Positions 6,942 through 15,483 of a stretch of DNA of 35,500 bases are shown here, piece by piece. The number at the start of each line of letters is the position of its first letter. The stretch's first letter is position 1. The translations under genes were made by a program, and so were the position numbers. This stretch comes from Hyphomicrobiales bacterium (GTDB taxonomy: Bacteria > Pseudomonadota > Alphaproteobacteria > Rhizobiales > Beijerinckiaceae), in contig JAQGKD010000097.1 in the NCBI GenBank assembly GCA_028290285.1, positions 1-35,500 on the forward strand, in the 5' to 3' direction. Below the pieces are notes generated by a model. It did not search any database, was not told the origin of the DNA, and saw only the letters and a program-made list of their open reading frames with translations.

Positions 6942-9050
6942 ATGAATTCATTTCATTCGGCGTCGCCCGAGGGCGAACGCGACACACGCGGCTTGATCCG
7001 GCTGGGACTATGGTCTGCCGCCGGCCTTGTTGCCCTTCTCCTGGCATTTGGTTGGTTTTACGATTTCGAAACCGCGCCCGACGAAATAGCCGAGCGCGAA
7101 CGGCTGACCCGCGCCCTCGAAGTCGAAGCCGCCCGCTTCAAGGCGGAGGTCCAGGCATCCCTTTACCGGCCCTCGAAAACGCCTCTCCCGCAGGACTATC
7201 TCCCCGGCGACGAAGTTCTGTTGATCGATCTCGACGACGGTCACGTCATAGCGCCACGATCTGCGGCAGGGGCCTCGCCGGGCGCCGGCGTGAATGCGCC
7301 TCCTTCCCAAGTCCTCGAAGGATTGAGGGAAATGGCGCGCCGAGACGGGCCGGGAATCATCGTGAGCGAAGCGGGCACGGCGAGAATTACCGTTGCCGTC
7401 TCCGCAGTGCATTTTTCTCGTCTCTTCCAACCCCTCAGCGGGATTCCCGCCGACCGTGCCGCGATCGTAGCCATAAGGCCCCTCACAAACACGTTGGTGG
7501 CACGCCTTGCGGGAGCGGCAGGCTTGGTCGACCTGAGCCTCGCACCAATCGGAAAGTCAGATCCCGGCGACCGCTTGCTGACGATAGCCGTGGGGGACAA
7601 CAGTTCCGGCCTCACCTGGAGCGCCCCGCCCAGAGGTAAGGCCGCCGGCTTGGTCGCCGGGCGCGTTATCTACACGATCCTGGTGGTCGGGGCAGGATTG
7701 CTGCTGCGGCGGAGCATTCTCGGGTTGGCCGCACGCGAGGCTCAGGCAGCAACGCTTGCCGGGCATGATCTCCTGTCCGGTCTGGCGAACCGGCTTCTGT
7801 TCACGCAATTGCTCGACCACGAGATTGCGCGTCATCAGCGCCAGGGTGCCCCCTTTGCCCTGATGTACCTCGACCTGGACCGCTTCAAGGAAATCAACGA
7901 TCGCTACGGCCATGACGCAGGCGACAAGATGATCGTGGCTGTCACCAAACGTATTGCCGAATCCCTGCGCGCTTCAGACCGGTTGGGGCGCTTCGGCGGC
8001 GACGAATTCGCTGTTCTGCAGGTAAATGTTTCCGAGCCTCACGAAGCCGTGGCCCTGGCGCGACGCATTCTGGAATCCATGCACAAGCCCTTCGATCTCG
8101 GCTGCCACCAGGTCTTCGCGGGTGTCTCCATCGGCATTGCCATGTGCCCAGCCAATGGAACGGACCGCCAGGAACTGATGCACCTTGCCGACATCGCCCT
8201 CTACCGGGCCAAGAACGAAGGCCGCAATCGCTACGCCTTCTTCGAGGCGCGCATGGGTGACGAATTGCGTCGCCGGAAGTCCTTCGAGGATGAGCTTGCC
8301 GATGCGATCACCAATGGGCAGCTTTCACTCGACTATCAGCCCTTGATGAACGCCGACGGGAGCCAGATCGTCGGAGTTGAGGCACTCGTCCGTTGGCCGC
8401 ATCCGGTCCATGGAATAATCCCTCCCGATGGCTTCATCGGCCTGGCCGAAGACCGCGGACTGATCATGCCGCTCGGGGAATGGGTTCTGCGGCGCGCCTG
8501 CGAAGACGCCCGTGCATGGCCAGGCCTGAAGATCGCGGTCAACGTGTCGCCGATCCAGTTCCGTCATAAGGAATTCGTCCCCAACGTGCTGCGCATTCTC
8601 GAGGAAACCGGCTTCGATCCGAATTACCTCGAGCTCGAACTCACCGAAAGCGTCATCATTGGTGATGCCGAGGGTGCCGAGATCGCCATGATGACCCTGC
8701 GTGACAAGGGCATCCGCCTCGCGCTGGACGACTTCGGCACAGGCTATTCCAGTCTGATCTATCTGCGCCGTTTCGCTTTCGACAAAATCAAGATCGATCG
8801 CTCCTTCGTGCAATCCATCGAGGCGACAGGCGAGAGCGGCATCATCGTACAGTCCATCATCTATCTGGGTCGGGCGCTGGGCATGACCGTGACCGCCGAA
8901 GGCGTCGAAACCCACGAGCACTGGCGCGTGCTCGAAGCCATGGGATGCCACGAGCTGCAGGGCTACTACTTCTCCCGGCCGGTCTCAGCATCGAACATTT
9001 CCAGCATGCTTGACGCGCGGAGCGGCATTCCCGTGACATCTGCCGCATGA
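6942..9050 (+). CDS. Membrane-bound GGDEF-EAL protein (cyclic-di-GMP synthesis and/or breakdown)
   Basis: A 702-residue inner-membrane signalling protein. One membrane helix is at about 19-38 and a second at about 236-257, enclosing a periplasmic sensor of about 190 residues whose end (RPLTNTLVARLAGAAGLVDL) resembles CHASE4-type sensors. The diguanylate cyclase domain follows (about 270-437), with an intact GGDEF (352-356) and an RASD inhibitory I-site (343-346) five residues before it. The phosphodiesterase domain (about 450-690) has EAL (480-482), NVSPIQF, ELTES, DDFGTG (596-601), KIDRSF, TAEGVET and LQGYYFS, so every key residue I can check is present. Both activities look possible. Its location near the flagellar cluster suggests a role in the motility/sessility choice, which is inference. 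Confidence 0.95.
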   Translation: MNSFHSASPEGERDTRGLIRLGLWSAAGLVALLLAFGWFYDFETAPDEIAERERLTRALEVEAARFKAEVQASLYRPSKTPLPQDYLPGDEVLLIDLDDGHVIAPRSAAGASPGAGVNAPPSQVLEGLREMARRDGPGIIVSEAGTARITVAVSAVHFSRLFQPLSGIPADRAAIVAIRPLTNTLVARLAGAAGLVDLSLAPIGKSDPGDRLLTIAVGDNSSGLTWSAPPRGKAAGLVAGRVIYTILVVGAGLLLRRSILGLAAREAQAATLAGHDLLSGLANRLLFTQLLDHEIARHQRQGAPFALMYLDLDRFKEINDRYGHDAGDKMIVAVTKRIAESLRASDRLGRFGGDEFAVLQVNVSEPHEAVALARRILESMHKPFDLGCHQVFAGVSIGIAMCPANGTDRQELMHLADIALYRAKNEGRNRYAFFEARMGDELRRRKSFEDELADAITNGQLSLDYQPLMNADGSQIVGVEALVRWPHPVHGIIPPDGFIGLAEDRGLIMPLGEWVLRRACEDARAWPGLKIAVNVSPIQFRHKEFVPNVLRILEETGFDPNYLELELTESVIIGDAEGAEIAMMTLRDKGIRLALDDFGTGYSSLIYLRRFAFDKIKIDRSFVQSIEATGESGIIVQSIIYLGRALGMTVTAEGVETHEHWRVLEAMGCHELQGYYFSRPVSASNISSMLDARSGIPVTSAA

Positions 9051-9113
9051 CTTTAAGCCCGGCGCAAGATCTACGTTGCAGGATGCGATCTGGACAAGCG
9101 CCGGAGACGGCTG

Positions 9114-9692
9114 ATGAACATTCAAGCGCCGGGCCTACAGGTCGAACTTGCGAGAAACAGCCTTCGGCTGCCAACCAGCGGCCGCTCCGGCCCGTTGGAT
9201 CGTCCGCCCGAAAGCCCCCTCCGGGGGGCATTCGACGCCGAAATGGCCACCCACGTTCAGGCCGACCGCGCGGAGCCGGCGGCTCGCAGCGCCTACAGGA
9301 TCGCTGCGAGCGCCCCGTCCCTCACAAAGCAGCAGGCGCAGCCGCCTTCCGACAAGGATTGGGAGACGTTCTCGGGCGATGACGATGCGACGTTCCCGAC
9401 AAACTCACAATCACGAACGGCCGGAACTCACGAACAGCATCTAGCGCGGCCTGTCTCCCGCGACCCGGACGCTGCCCCGTCCATGACCACCCAGTTGCCC
9501 GTACCGCCGATCATCATCGGCTTACCTGCGATCATCCCGCCGGTGCGTGCTGCGAAACCACCAGATTTCATGAGCGGCTTCGCACATGCGCTGGACGGCC
9601 TGTCCGGCGGCCCGCAAGGGTTAACGCGCGGCCCTCTCGCATGGGTCGCCATTAGCGCCGCGCTGATTGCAGTCGCAATGATCCTGCTTTGA
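9114..9692 (+). CDS. Unrecognised protein with disordered body and C-terminal membrane anchor
   Basis: A 192-residue protein that I do not recognise. Residues 1-150 are rich in Pro, Ala, Arg, Ser and Asp with no obvious fold; VPPIIIGLPAIIPPV (about 129-143) is a hydrophobic proline-broken stretch; the last 20 residues (WVAISAALIAVAMILL) form a single membrane helix at the extreme C-terminus, as in tail-anchored proteins. A good ribosome binding site, GGAG at 9103-9106, lies 7 bases before the ATG. It follows the GGDEF-EAL gene by 63 bases on the same strand and may be co-transcribed. The frame is real-looking because of the site and the membrane tail, but low complexity makes it less certain than its neighbours. 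Confidence 0.6.
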   Translation: MNIQAPGLQVELARNSLRLPTSGRSGPLDRPPESPLRGAFDAEMATHVQADRAEPAARSAYRIAASAPSLTKQQAQPPSDKDWETFSGDDDATFPTNSQSRTAGTHEQHLARPVSRDPDAAPSMTTQLPVPPIIIGLPAIIPPVRAAKPPDFMSGFAHALDGLSGGPQGLTRGPLAWVAISAALIAVAMILL

Positions 9693-9763
9693 CCTCACAC
9701 CAGCTTCGGACCAGCCTTGGGCCCTAACCTGACACCATACAACACCAACCAGGCCGCAGACAC

Positions 9764-10090
9764 ATGGCGCAGGACGTGATCGAAACCCTTCTTACTCTAT
9801 GCGAACAGCTCAAAGATAAGCTGATGCAGCAGCCGGAATATCGCGCGCTGCTCAGTCTCGAAAAGACGATCCAGGATATCTCCGAGTGCATGGGCTCGCT
9901 GGAACAAAGCGCACCGCCCCCACGGGCATACGAGCCCCCAGCACCTGAATCCCGCTTCGATGCCTCTGCGATGTCGATGCGCCAGGGCGCAGGCAAGGTC
10001 GCGGACGTGCTCGCCGATGCGCTGATGGAACGCAAGCAACAGATCGCACGCTCGACTGCAGACCATTTGCCAAGCCATCGCGTCGCCTGA
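9764..10090 (+). CDS. Small unrecognised acidic-helical protein
   Basis: A 108-residue protein that I do not recognise. Residues 1-47 look like an amphipathic helical segment (IETLLTLCEQLKDKL, then SLEKTIQDISECMGSL), followed by a Pro-rich linker (PPPRAYEPPAPES) and a second helical part (VADVLADALMERKQQIA). There is no signal peptide or membrane helix, so it should be cytoplasmic. No clear Shine-Dalgarno precedes the ATG. It follows the tail-anchored protein gene by 71 bases and is closed by a strong terminator that it shares with the flagellar cluster arriving from the other side. Confidence 0.65.
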   Translation: MAQDVIETLLTLCEQLKDKLMQQPEYRALLSLEKTIQDISECMGSLEQSAPPPRAYEPPAPESRFDASAMSMRQGAGKVADVLADALMERKQQIARSTADHLPSHRVA

Positions 10091-10111
10091 ACGATCCTTA
10101 AACGATGAACG

Positions 10112-10146
10112 AAAAACCCGCCGGGCAAACTGCCCGGCGGGTTTTT
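10112..10146. terminator. Bidirectional terminator between the 9764-10090 gene and the flagellar cluster
   Basis: A perfect 16-bp stem: AAAAACCCGCCGGGCA (10112-10127) pairs with TGCCCGGCGGGTTTTT (10131-10146) around a 3-base loop. The A-run on one side and the T-run on the other make it work in both directions, ending the rightward gene 22 bases upstream and the leftward flagellar operon 22 bases on the other side. Confidence 0.92.
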
Positions 10147-10167
10147 CGTGCTCGCGAGCACTGCTCT

Positions 10168-10620
10168 TTATTTTCGAATGTCTTCGATGCTGATGAAGGT
10201 GAATTCAGGCACGAGGACATCTGTGATGACATCGGTGTGTAACCGGGCCTTCACATTTTCCTTTATGGATTCCCTGAACTGGCGGAGGTCGAACTTGTCC
10301 AGATGGTTGAAGTCGAGTTTCTCATCGGAGTAGATCAGACGAAAAGCCTCGTCGAGCACGAACGTATCTGGAGATACGTCGAGCTTTTTGACCGCATCGG
10401 CATCGACCGAATACGAGAGCTGCGTCACGACATACCCTTGGACGATCCCCTTGGAGATCATCGGTACGTTGATAACCTTGAGCTTGCGTAGCTCGATCGT
10501 CTTCTTCTCCTGCGGACTGGCCGGCGCAGAGGCCTGCCGTACCTTCCACAATGTCGCACCATAGCTCGCCGAAAGTGCCACGATGCAGATCCAGAGACCA
10601 GCGACGAGACGAAGCATCAT
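10168..10620 (-). CDS. FliL-like membrane-anchored protein at the end of the flhA operon
   Basis: A 150-residue protein with an N-terminal membrane helix (about 4-24, LVAGLWICIVALSASYGATL) and a periplasmic domain. The domain layout (a beta strand IELRKLKVINVP, then VVTQLSYSVDAD, a helical DLRQFRESIKENVKARL, and a final strand ITDVLVPEFTFIS) resembles FliL, the stator-associated basal-body protein, although sequence identity is visibly low. A canonical fliL exists at 29448-30041, so this would be a second, divergent member. Its start overlaps the stop of the FlgN-like gene (ATGA; an ATG one codon later is also possible). It is the last gene before the bidirectional terminator. The link to FliL is inference from pattern only. 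Confidence 0.75.
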   Translation of the reverse strand: MMLRLVAGLWICIVALSASYGATLWKVRQASAPASPQEKKTIELRKLKVINVPMISKGIVQGYVVTQLSYSVDADAVKKLDVSPDTFVLDEAFRLIYSDEKLDFNHLDKFDLRQFRESIKENVKARLHTDVITDVLVPEFTFISIEDIRK

Positions 10621-11015
10621 CGCCGCGGATCCCTCGAAATAGAGGCCGAATAAGTGCCGTCTGAGGAAGCGTCCTCGATCGTCCGGGCAACCAACGTCGA
10701 AATCTCTTCGGCGGCCTGATAATGCAGCCGCAGAAGGCGCTCGTTCTCGTCCAGCAGTCCGCGCAATCTCCGCAGATGCTCAGCGACCGGAGCGGTTCGC
10801 TCGTGCGCCGGCAAGACCCGCATCGCGCGCGTGAGTTCGAGCAGCCCAAAATTCTTCTGGTGATTCAGCCGTTCGAAATCGGCCTCCCCGAAGCACCGCA
10901 AGACCTGCGTTTCTTCTTCGACAACACGCGAGAGGCGTTCGACAGCGGTGACAACGGCCACGAACGGACCAGAGACCATTTCCACCCGAGTGTCTTCCTT
11001 GATCTGCAGCGCCAC
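10617..11015 (-). CDS. Putative FlgN-type flagellar export chaperone
   Basis: A 132-residue, mostly helical protein with no membrane segment. Long amphipathic stretches (VVTAVERLSRVVEEETQVLR and LRRLRGLLDENERLLRLHYQ) and the central NHQKNFGLLELTRAM fit the FlgN family, cytoplasmic chaperones that guard the hook-filament junction proteins FlgK and FlgL before export. Both substrates are encoded in this cluster (flgK, flgL). It starts 3 bases after the FlgJ stop and overlaps the next gene by 4. The family is hard to tell from other coiled-coil export chaperones by eye, so the call is tentative although the gene itself is sound. Confidence 0.75.
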   Translation of the reverse strand: MALQIKEDTRVEMVSGPFVAVVTAVERLSRVVEEETQVLRCFGEADFERLNHQKNFGLLELTRAMRVLPAHERTAPVAEHLRRLRGLLDENERLLRLHYQAAEEISTLVARTIEDASSDGTYSASISRDPRR

Positions 11016-11018
11016 GCG

Positions 11019-11453
11019 TCACCCCTTCTTCATTACATTGGCTGGCAGGATGCCCAGGCCCTTGCCCTTGGTCATTTCGGTCGCAATCTTGTCGGCGAGC
11101 ATTGATCGCCAGACACCACCCGCATTGTCCTTGCCGAAAAACGTTCCACCCTCTTTCGGCAGCATGCTTTCGACCAGCATCTTCGCGACCAACGTTTCGA
11201 GGCCCCGCTTGGCCTGGTCCATCGATGCCTTCTCCTTGATCGCAACCCCCGTCGGAGCACTGAAGAAGCGCGCTTCGGCGAGCGGCGACCAGCGTGTGGA
11301 CGTCTCTCCCGTCTGCGCAGAGAGCACTTCCCCGAAAGACCTGCCAGATGCGTCGTCCAGCTCGGAGAGCCGCTGCTTGGCTGCGCTCGCCTTCGCAGGA
11401 TCGGCCGCCATGGCCACGTCGAGAATGATGTCGGAGATCGGTTGAATGGACAC
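11019..11453 (-). CDS. flgJ: Rod-binding protein, single-domain FlgJ
   Basis: A protein of about 144 residues matching the N-terminal rod-binding (rod-cap) domain of FlgJ: the C-terminal half LVAKMLVESMLPKEGGTFFG followed by GGVWRSMLADKIATEM is the conserved core. The muramidase domain of enterobacterial FlgJ is absent, as in other alphaproteobacteria, where a separate lytic transglycosylase opens the peptidoglycan; one is encoded at 20987-21583. I prefer the GTG at 11453 (VSIQPISDIILDV) because the 26 codons before it (from an ATG at 11531) look non-conserved and overlap the upstream gene; AGGAT lies about 9 bases before the GTG. Start uncertain, family good. Confidence 0.8.
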   Translation of the reverse strand: MSIQPISDIILDVAMAADPAKASAAKQRLSELDDASGRSFGEVLSAQTGETSTRWSPLAEARFFSAPTGVAIKEKASMDQAKRGLETLVAKMLVESMLPKEGGTFFGKDNAGGVWRSMLADKIATEMTKGKGLGILPANVMKKG

Positions 11454-11503
11454 GCGTGCGATATCCTCATGGTGTCTATTTCGACGAAGATAGCGCCTCG
11501 GGC

Positions 11504-11899
11504 TTACGGCAGGCTTGTCGTACGTGCCCATTCCTGCTCGATAAGCTCTTCCAGAATCTTCTTTTCTTGGTCGCGGCGGTCTGCACGCGTCAAGGCAAGA
11601 TGCAGACGTTCAACACAGACGGTCCGCGTGGAAATTTCCTTGAACCGGAGTTCACACAACGCATGCTCCTTCAAGGCCGACTGATGTTCGCGCAGCAGGT
11701 TGCGCAAGCGAGGCCCGCCGCTCCTTGCGAGCGCGAAGCCGGACGCATCGTCTTGACTCATGGCCGAGACCATCTCCGCTTCTTCGGTCTCGAGGCGCGC
11801 GCGCTCGGACGTTGCGCGCATGAGCCGGAGCTCGGCATTTCTCTTGAGCTGCAGTTGCACCTGAAGGATGCGCTCGGCGTTCTTGGCTCTCTTGCTCAT
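11504..11899 (-). CDS. FliJ-like coiled-coil flagellar protein
   Basis: A 131-residue charged protein that is almost wholly helical: ERILQVQLQLKRNAELRLMR, then SERARLETEEAEMVSAM, a Gly/Pro break near 54-64, and a second long helix to RADRRDQEKKILEELIEQEW. Two antiparallel coiled-coil helices of this size fit FliJ, the cytoplasmic stalk that links the FliI ATPase ring to FlhA. Its place after flhA and fliR supports a role in export, but coiled coils are easily over-called. The ATG at 11899 overlaps the fliR stop (TGATG). The frame runs much further upstream, but antisense-like into fliR, so that part is not coding. Confidence 0.75.
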   Translation of the reverse strand: MSKRAKNAERILQVQLQLKRNAELRLMRATSERARLETEEAEMVSAMSQDDASGFALARSGGPRLRNLLREHQSALKEHALCELRFKEISTRTVCVERLHLALTRADRRDQEKKILEELIEQEWARTTSLP

Positions 11900-12651
11900 C
11901 AGCGCCCCAGAAACTGTTCGAAGCCAATCATGAAGCCCTGAAAATAAGGCTTTGAGATCGTCATCATCAGCAGAATGCCCGCCGCGATCAGGAACGGCAT
12001 GGATGCAAAATAAACCTGGATCGACGGTGTCATCTTGTTCGCAAGGCCGAACGAAAAATTCAGTACAAGCGATAGGACCAGGAACGGACTGCTGATCCGA
12101 AGCGCAAGAAGGGACGCCCCCGTCAGGGCGTCGGCCAGTTCCGTCATACTGAAGCGCGTGGGCAACCCGCCGCCGGGCGGTAGCGCGTCGTAAGATTGGA
12201 AAAGCCCCCGCAAAACTTCCAGATGAAGATCGCTCACGAAAAAGAGCGTTGTCGCAATAAGCACGATGAGCGTCACGATAGCCGGTTCGGACTCCGTCTC
12301 TTCCATCGGGATGCCGGCGATGCCCGACAGGCCGATGCAACTGGCAATGGCCGTGCCGAGAGTTTCCAGCATCAGGAAGAACAGCCTCGCAAGAAGCCCG
12401 ATCAAAAGCCCGATCATCAGCTCCGTTACGATGATGCGCATCATCCGCGAGAGTTCAACCTGATGCAGCTGCGTATAGAGCTGATCGTAGAGCAAGGGCA
12501 AAAACGCGAGGCTCAGGCCCACCGCCACGAACAGGCGGGCGCGTACGGGCACGCGCGGGCTCGACAGGCCGGGCATCAACATGATGCAAGCCCCGATGCG
12601 ACAGAAGACGACGAAGGCGGCCAGAATGGCCGCCGAGGCCGCCTCGGTCAC
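11899..12651 (-). CDS. fliR: Flagellar export gate protein FliR
   Basis: A 250-residue inner-membrane protein with about six hydrophobic segments, starting [20 protein letters not shown] with the characteristic [16 protein letters not shown] motif and ending in FEQFLGR. With FliP and FliQ it forms the helical export gate at the centre of the MS ring. The start is GTG at 12651, overlapping the flhA stop by 4 bases (GTGA). The order flgD-fliQ-flhA-fliR is that of the rhizobial flagellar cluster. No abnormality is visible. Confidence 0.95.
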   Translation of the reverse strand: MTEAASAAILAAFVVFCRIGACIMLMPGLSSPRVPVRARLFVAVGLSLAFLPLLYDQLYTQLHQVELSRMMRIIVTELMIGLLIGLLARLFFLMLETLGTAIASCIGLSGIAGIPMEETESEPAIVTLIVLIATTLFFVSDLHLEVLRGLFQSYDALPPGGGLPTRFSMTELADALTGASLLALRISSPFLVLSLVLNFSFGLANKMTPSIQVYFASMPFLIAAGILLMMTISKPYFQGFMIGFEQFLGR

Positions 12652-14735
12652 GAGATCGCGCCGAGCGGCCGGATTTCGACCCCACGAGCCACTTCGAGAT
12701 GCGAAAGAACGGGAAGCTTGGCGAACATGCGTTCGATGATCATGCGCACATACGGCCGCGCTTCCGGCGTCGTGATCAACGCGAACTGGTTCCCCTCGTC
12801 CATCTGGCGGCGAATGGCAACGGATGCCTCCGCCGCGAATTCGTCCATGAGTTTCGGATCGAAATCGAGTTCGACGATCTCGCCCTTTTGGTCGCGTTTA
12901 AGCGCCTTGTGGAAGGCCAGGTCCCAACGATTGCCAAGCCGCAGGAGCTTCAGCACGCCCTCTTCCATGAGGTCGCCGCAGATCTGCTGCGACATCCGCA
13001 GACGCACGTGCTCGGCCACCTGCTCGGCGCGCCTTGCATGAGGTGCGATTTCGGCGATCGCCTCGAGAATAAGATGAAGATTGCGGATCGAGACACGCTC
13101 TGCAAGCAGCAGCTTCAGAACGGATTGCAAGCCTGAATAGGTGATCTGGGATGGGCAGATGTCTTCGATGAGCTTCTTGTATTCCGGGTCGAGCCGCTCC
13201 AGCAAAGATCGCATGTCCTTGTAGGACAGGAGCTGCGCAAGATTGTTGCGAATGACTTCGCTGAGATGGGTGAGCACGGTCGAGCTATTATCGATCGCCT
13301 TGAACCCCTCGCGCTTCAACTCTGCCTTGAAGGATTCCGAAACCCAGATCGCCTTCATCCCAAAGGCGGGATCGGTGCCCTCATCAAACGGCACGTCCGG
13401 CCGCGGGCCCTCGCCCGTCACCACCAGGAGATCACCGATCCGCATGTCCGCCGACGCCACCACGGTCCCGTGGATCTTGATCTGGTAAGACTTGGGCGCG
13501 ATCACCATGCTGTCGCTGACTTTGATTTCAGGAACGACGAAGCCATAAAGCATCGCGAATTTGCGGCGCATCTTGGAAACGCGATTCGCCAGCTCGCCAT
13601 GCGCCATCAGGAGACGCGGCGCCAGATGCTTTCCAAGCACCAGTTCGATCTCGATCGTCCGCAGGCTTTCCTTCACGGACTCCTGGCTCTCGACGACGCG
13701 GGCAGCATCCTTCTGCCGAACCTGCTCCTGCTCGCGCGCAATGGCCTCTTGGCGGCGTTGTGGAATGAGCCTCGCAAGAAAGCCCATGGCTCCCCCCAGG
13801 ACAGCAAACGGAAGAAATGGCAAGCCGGGCACGAGGGACAGCATGAACATCAGCATGGCGGCGACGAACAACGCGGGCGGATAATTGCCGAGCTGTCCGA
13901 ACACGGCCTTTTCCGCTGAGCCCCGCGTACCACCTTTTGAGACCAGAAGGCCCGCCGCAAGCGACACGATGAGCGCCGGGATCTGCGAGACTAGACCGTC
14001 GCCCACCGAAAGCTTGATGAACACGTCCGCTGCGCTAGAAAGCGACAGACTGTGCCGCGTTACGCCGATGATGATGCCGCCGAATACGTTGACAGCGAGA
14101 ATAATCATACCTGCGATTGCATCGCCGCGCACGAACTTCGAGGCGCCGTCCATCGAGCCGAAGAAGGAGCTTTCCTCCTCGAGCTCGCGGCGACGGCTTT
14201 GTGCTTCCTTGTCGTCGATAAGGCCGGCGGACAGATCCGCGTCGATCGCCATCTGCTTGCCGGGAATGGCGTCGAGCGTGAAACGCGCGCCAACCTCCGC
14301 GATACGCGTCGCGCCCTTGGTAATGACGAGGAAGTTGACGGTGATCAGGATGACGAAGACGATCAGGCCGATGACGAAGTCGCCGCTCATAACGAGGTTT
14401 GAAAACCCGCTGATGATGTAGCCGGCAGCCGTCGTTCCTTCCGCGCCATGCGATAGAATGAGGCGTGTCGTAGCTATGTTCAGCGAAAGCCGCAACATGG
14501 TCGCGACGAGCAGGATGGTCGGGAAAGCAGAAAAATCCAGAGGTCTCTGGATCCACAATGCAACCATGAGAATCAGGACGGACAGCGCTATCGACAGCGC
14601 TAGGCCCAGATCGATCAGGATTGCTGGAACGGGCAGGAAGAAGATGGACAGGATCGTGACTATGCCGCCGGCAAACCACAGGTCCCGGCCGGCCGCACGC
14701 TTTTCAGACATTTTATTGAATGCGAGATCGCTCAT
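12648..14735 (-). CDS. flhA: Flagellar export gate protein FlhA
   Basis: A 695-residue FHIPEP-family protein. Residues about 20-310 carry eight hydrophobic segments; the cytoplasmic loop has the signature [18 protein letters not shown] (about 151-168) followed by [17 protein letters not shown]. Residues about 330-695 form the cytoplasmic docking domain that receives chaperone-substrate complexes and, in other species, forms a nonameric ring. Length is normal. GGAGG lies directly upstream of the ATG at 14735. The 69-base gap to fliQ is wider than the other gaps in this operon and holds two hairpins. A Met at residue 9 is a weaker alternative start. Confidence 0.97.
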   Translation of the reverse strand: MSDLAFNKMSEKRAAGRDLWFAGGIVTILSIFFLPVPAILIDLGLALSIALSVLILMVALWIQRPLDFSAFPTILLVATMLRLSLNIATTRLILSHGAEGTTAAGYIISGFSNLVMSGDFVIGLIVFVILITVNFLVITKGATRIAEVGARFTLDAIPGKQMAIDADLSAGLIDDKEAQSRRRELEEESSFFGSMDGASKFVRGDAIAGMIILAVNVFGGIIIGVTRHSLSLSSAADVFIKLSVGDGLVSQIPALIVSLAAGLLVSKGGTRGSAEKAVFGQLGNYPPALFVAAMLMFMLSLVPGLPFLPFAVLGGAMGFLARLIPQRRQEAIAREQEQVRQKDAARVVESQESVKESLRTIEIELVLGKHLAPRLLMAHGELANRVSKMRRKFAMLYGFVVPEIKVSDSMVIAPKSYQIKIHGTVVASADMRIGDLLVVTGEGPRPDVPFDEGTDPAFGMKAIWVSESFKAELKREGFKAIDNSSTVLTHLSEVIRNNLAQLLSYKDMRSLLERLDPEYKKLIEDICPSQITYSGLQSVLKLLLAERVSIRNLHLILEAIAEIAPHARRAEQVAEHVRLRMSQQICGDLMEEGVLKLLRLGNRWDLAFHKALKRDQKGEIVELDFDPKLMDEFAAEASVAIRRQMDEGNQFALITTPEARPYVRMIIERMFAKLPVLSHLEVARGVEIRPLGAIS

Positions 14736-14780
14736 GAATCCTCCGCTGATCCAGCGCGGAGAGTGACGATCGAAGCTTGC

Positions 14781-14794
14781 GCGGGCATGCCCGC
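14781..14794. repeat. 14-bp perfect palindrome in the fliQ-flhA gap
   Basis: GCGGGCATGCCCGC is fully self-complementary and lies between the fliQ stop and the flhA start. A second imperfect dyad, CTCCGCTG...CAGCGCGGAG (about 14741-14762), covers the flhA ribosome binding site. No T-run follows, so it is not an ordinary terminator. Confidence 0.5.
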
Positions 14795-14804
14795 AGCTCA
14801 GGAA

Positions 14805-15071
14805 TCAGAAGCCTTTTTCAATCCGTGAGTAAACATTCTGCGTGAATGCCAGCATCTGCTCGCCGATGAACGGCGCAGTCAAAGTCAAGACAACGAGGAT
14901 AGCAATGATCTTCGGCACAAAAGTAAGGGTCATCTCCTGAATCTGCGTCAGCGCCTGCAGCAACGCAACGGCGATGCCGATCAGCATCGCAGTACCCACG
15001 GCGGGCCCCGATCCCTTCACGATCACCCAGAACGCAAGTTGAATAAGATCGAATGCGTCGCTTTCGCTCAT
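14805..15071 (-). CDS. fliQ: Flagellar export gate protein FliQ
   Basis: An 88-residue protein of two membrane helices (FWVIVKGSGPAVGTAMLIGI and an ALLQALTQIQEMTLTFVPKI segment leading into the second), the exact size of FliQ. Four FliQ subunits pack with FliP and FliR in the export gate. The ATG overlaps the flgD stop by 4 bases. Confidence 0.95.
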   Translation of the reverse strand: MSESDAFDLIQLAFWVIVKGSGPAVGTAMLIGIAVALLQALTQIQEMTLTFVPKIIAILVVLTLTAPFIGEQMLAFTQNVYSRIEKGF

Positions 15072-15472
15072 GACGACGAGAGCGTAATGCCTGAGGCGAC
15101 ATTCAGACTGGCGCCATTGGCGAGCGTCGCAGTCAGGCCGTTGGAATCAACCCGCACCGACTTGATGACCCCCGATGTAAGACCGTCGGCAGACGTCGCG
15201 GTCTTGCCGATCAATCCATTAGCCTGGGTGATCTGCGTCATGGAAATCAGCGCGTCCAGTTTGGAATTCGATTGTACGGCCTGCTCGACGCCTGAGAATG
15301 AAGCAAGCTGCGACAGGAACTGCGAGGAATCCATCGGCGCCGTCGGATCCTGGTTCTGCATCTGCGTGACCATCAGCTTCAGAAACGAATTATAATTCAC
15401 AGTATTCTGGCCCGCGGCCTTCGCTGGCGTTCCTACAGCTGTGGTCGAGACGCTGGTCGGGGTGACAATCAT
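15068..15472 (-). CDS. flgD: Hook-capping scaffold protein FlgD (short alphaproteobacterial form)
   Basis: A 134-residue protein. FlgD caps the growing hook and allows FlgE to assemble, then is discarded. The conserved N-terminal block is clear: NYNSFLKLMVTQMQNQDPT then MDSSQFLSQLASFSGVEQ. Only a short C-terminal part follows (GKTATSADGLTSG and a few strands), so it is much shorter than E. coli FlgD (231) and lacks most of the tudor/FnIII-like region; short FlgD is usual in rhizobia. It is the fifth gene after flgE and lies 11 bases after flbT. Confidence 0.93.
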   Translation of the reverse strand: MIVTPTSVSTTAVGTPAKAAGQNTVNYNSFLKLMVTQMQNQDPTAPMDSSQFLSQLASFSGVEQAVQSNSKLDALISMTQITQANGLIGKTATSADGLTSGVIKSVRVDSNGLTATLANGASLNVASGITLSSS

Positions 15473-15483
15473 CGTGACTTCCC

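Noticed and set aside
12196..13041. 281-codon plus-strand open frame opposite fliR and flhA
   Set aside because: It spans two well-supported genes antisense and shows no domain; a shadow frame.
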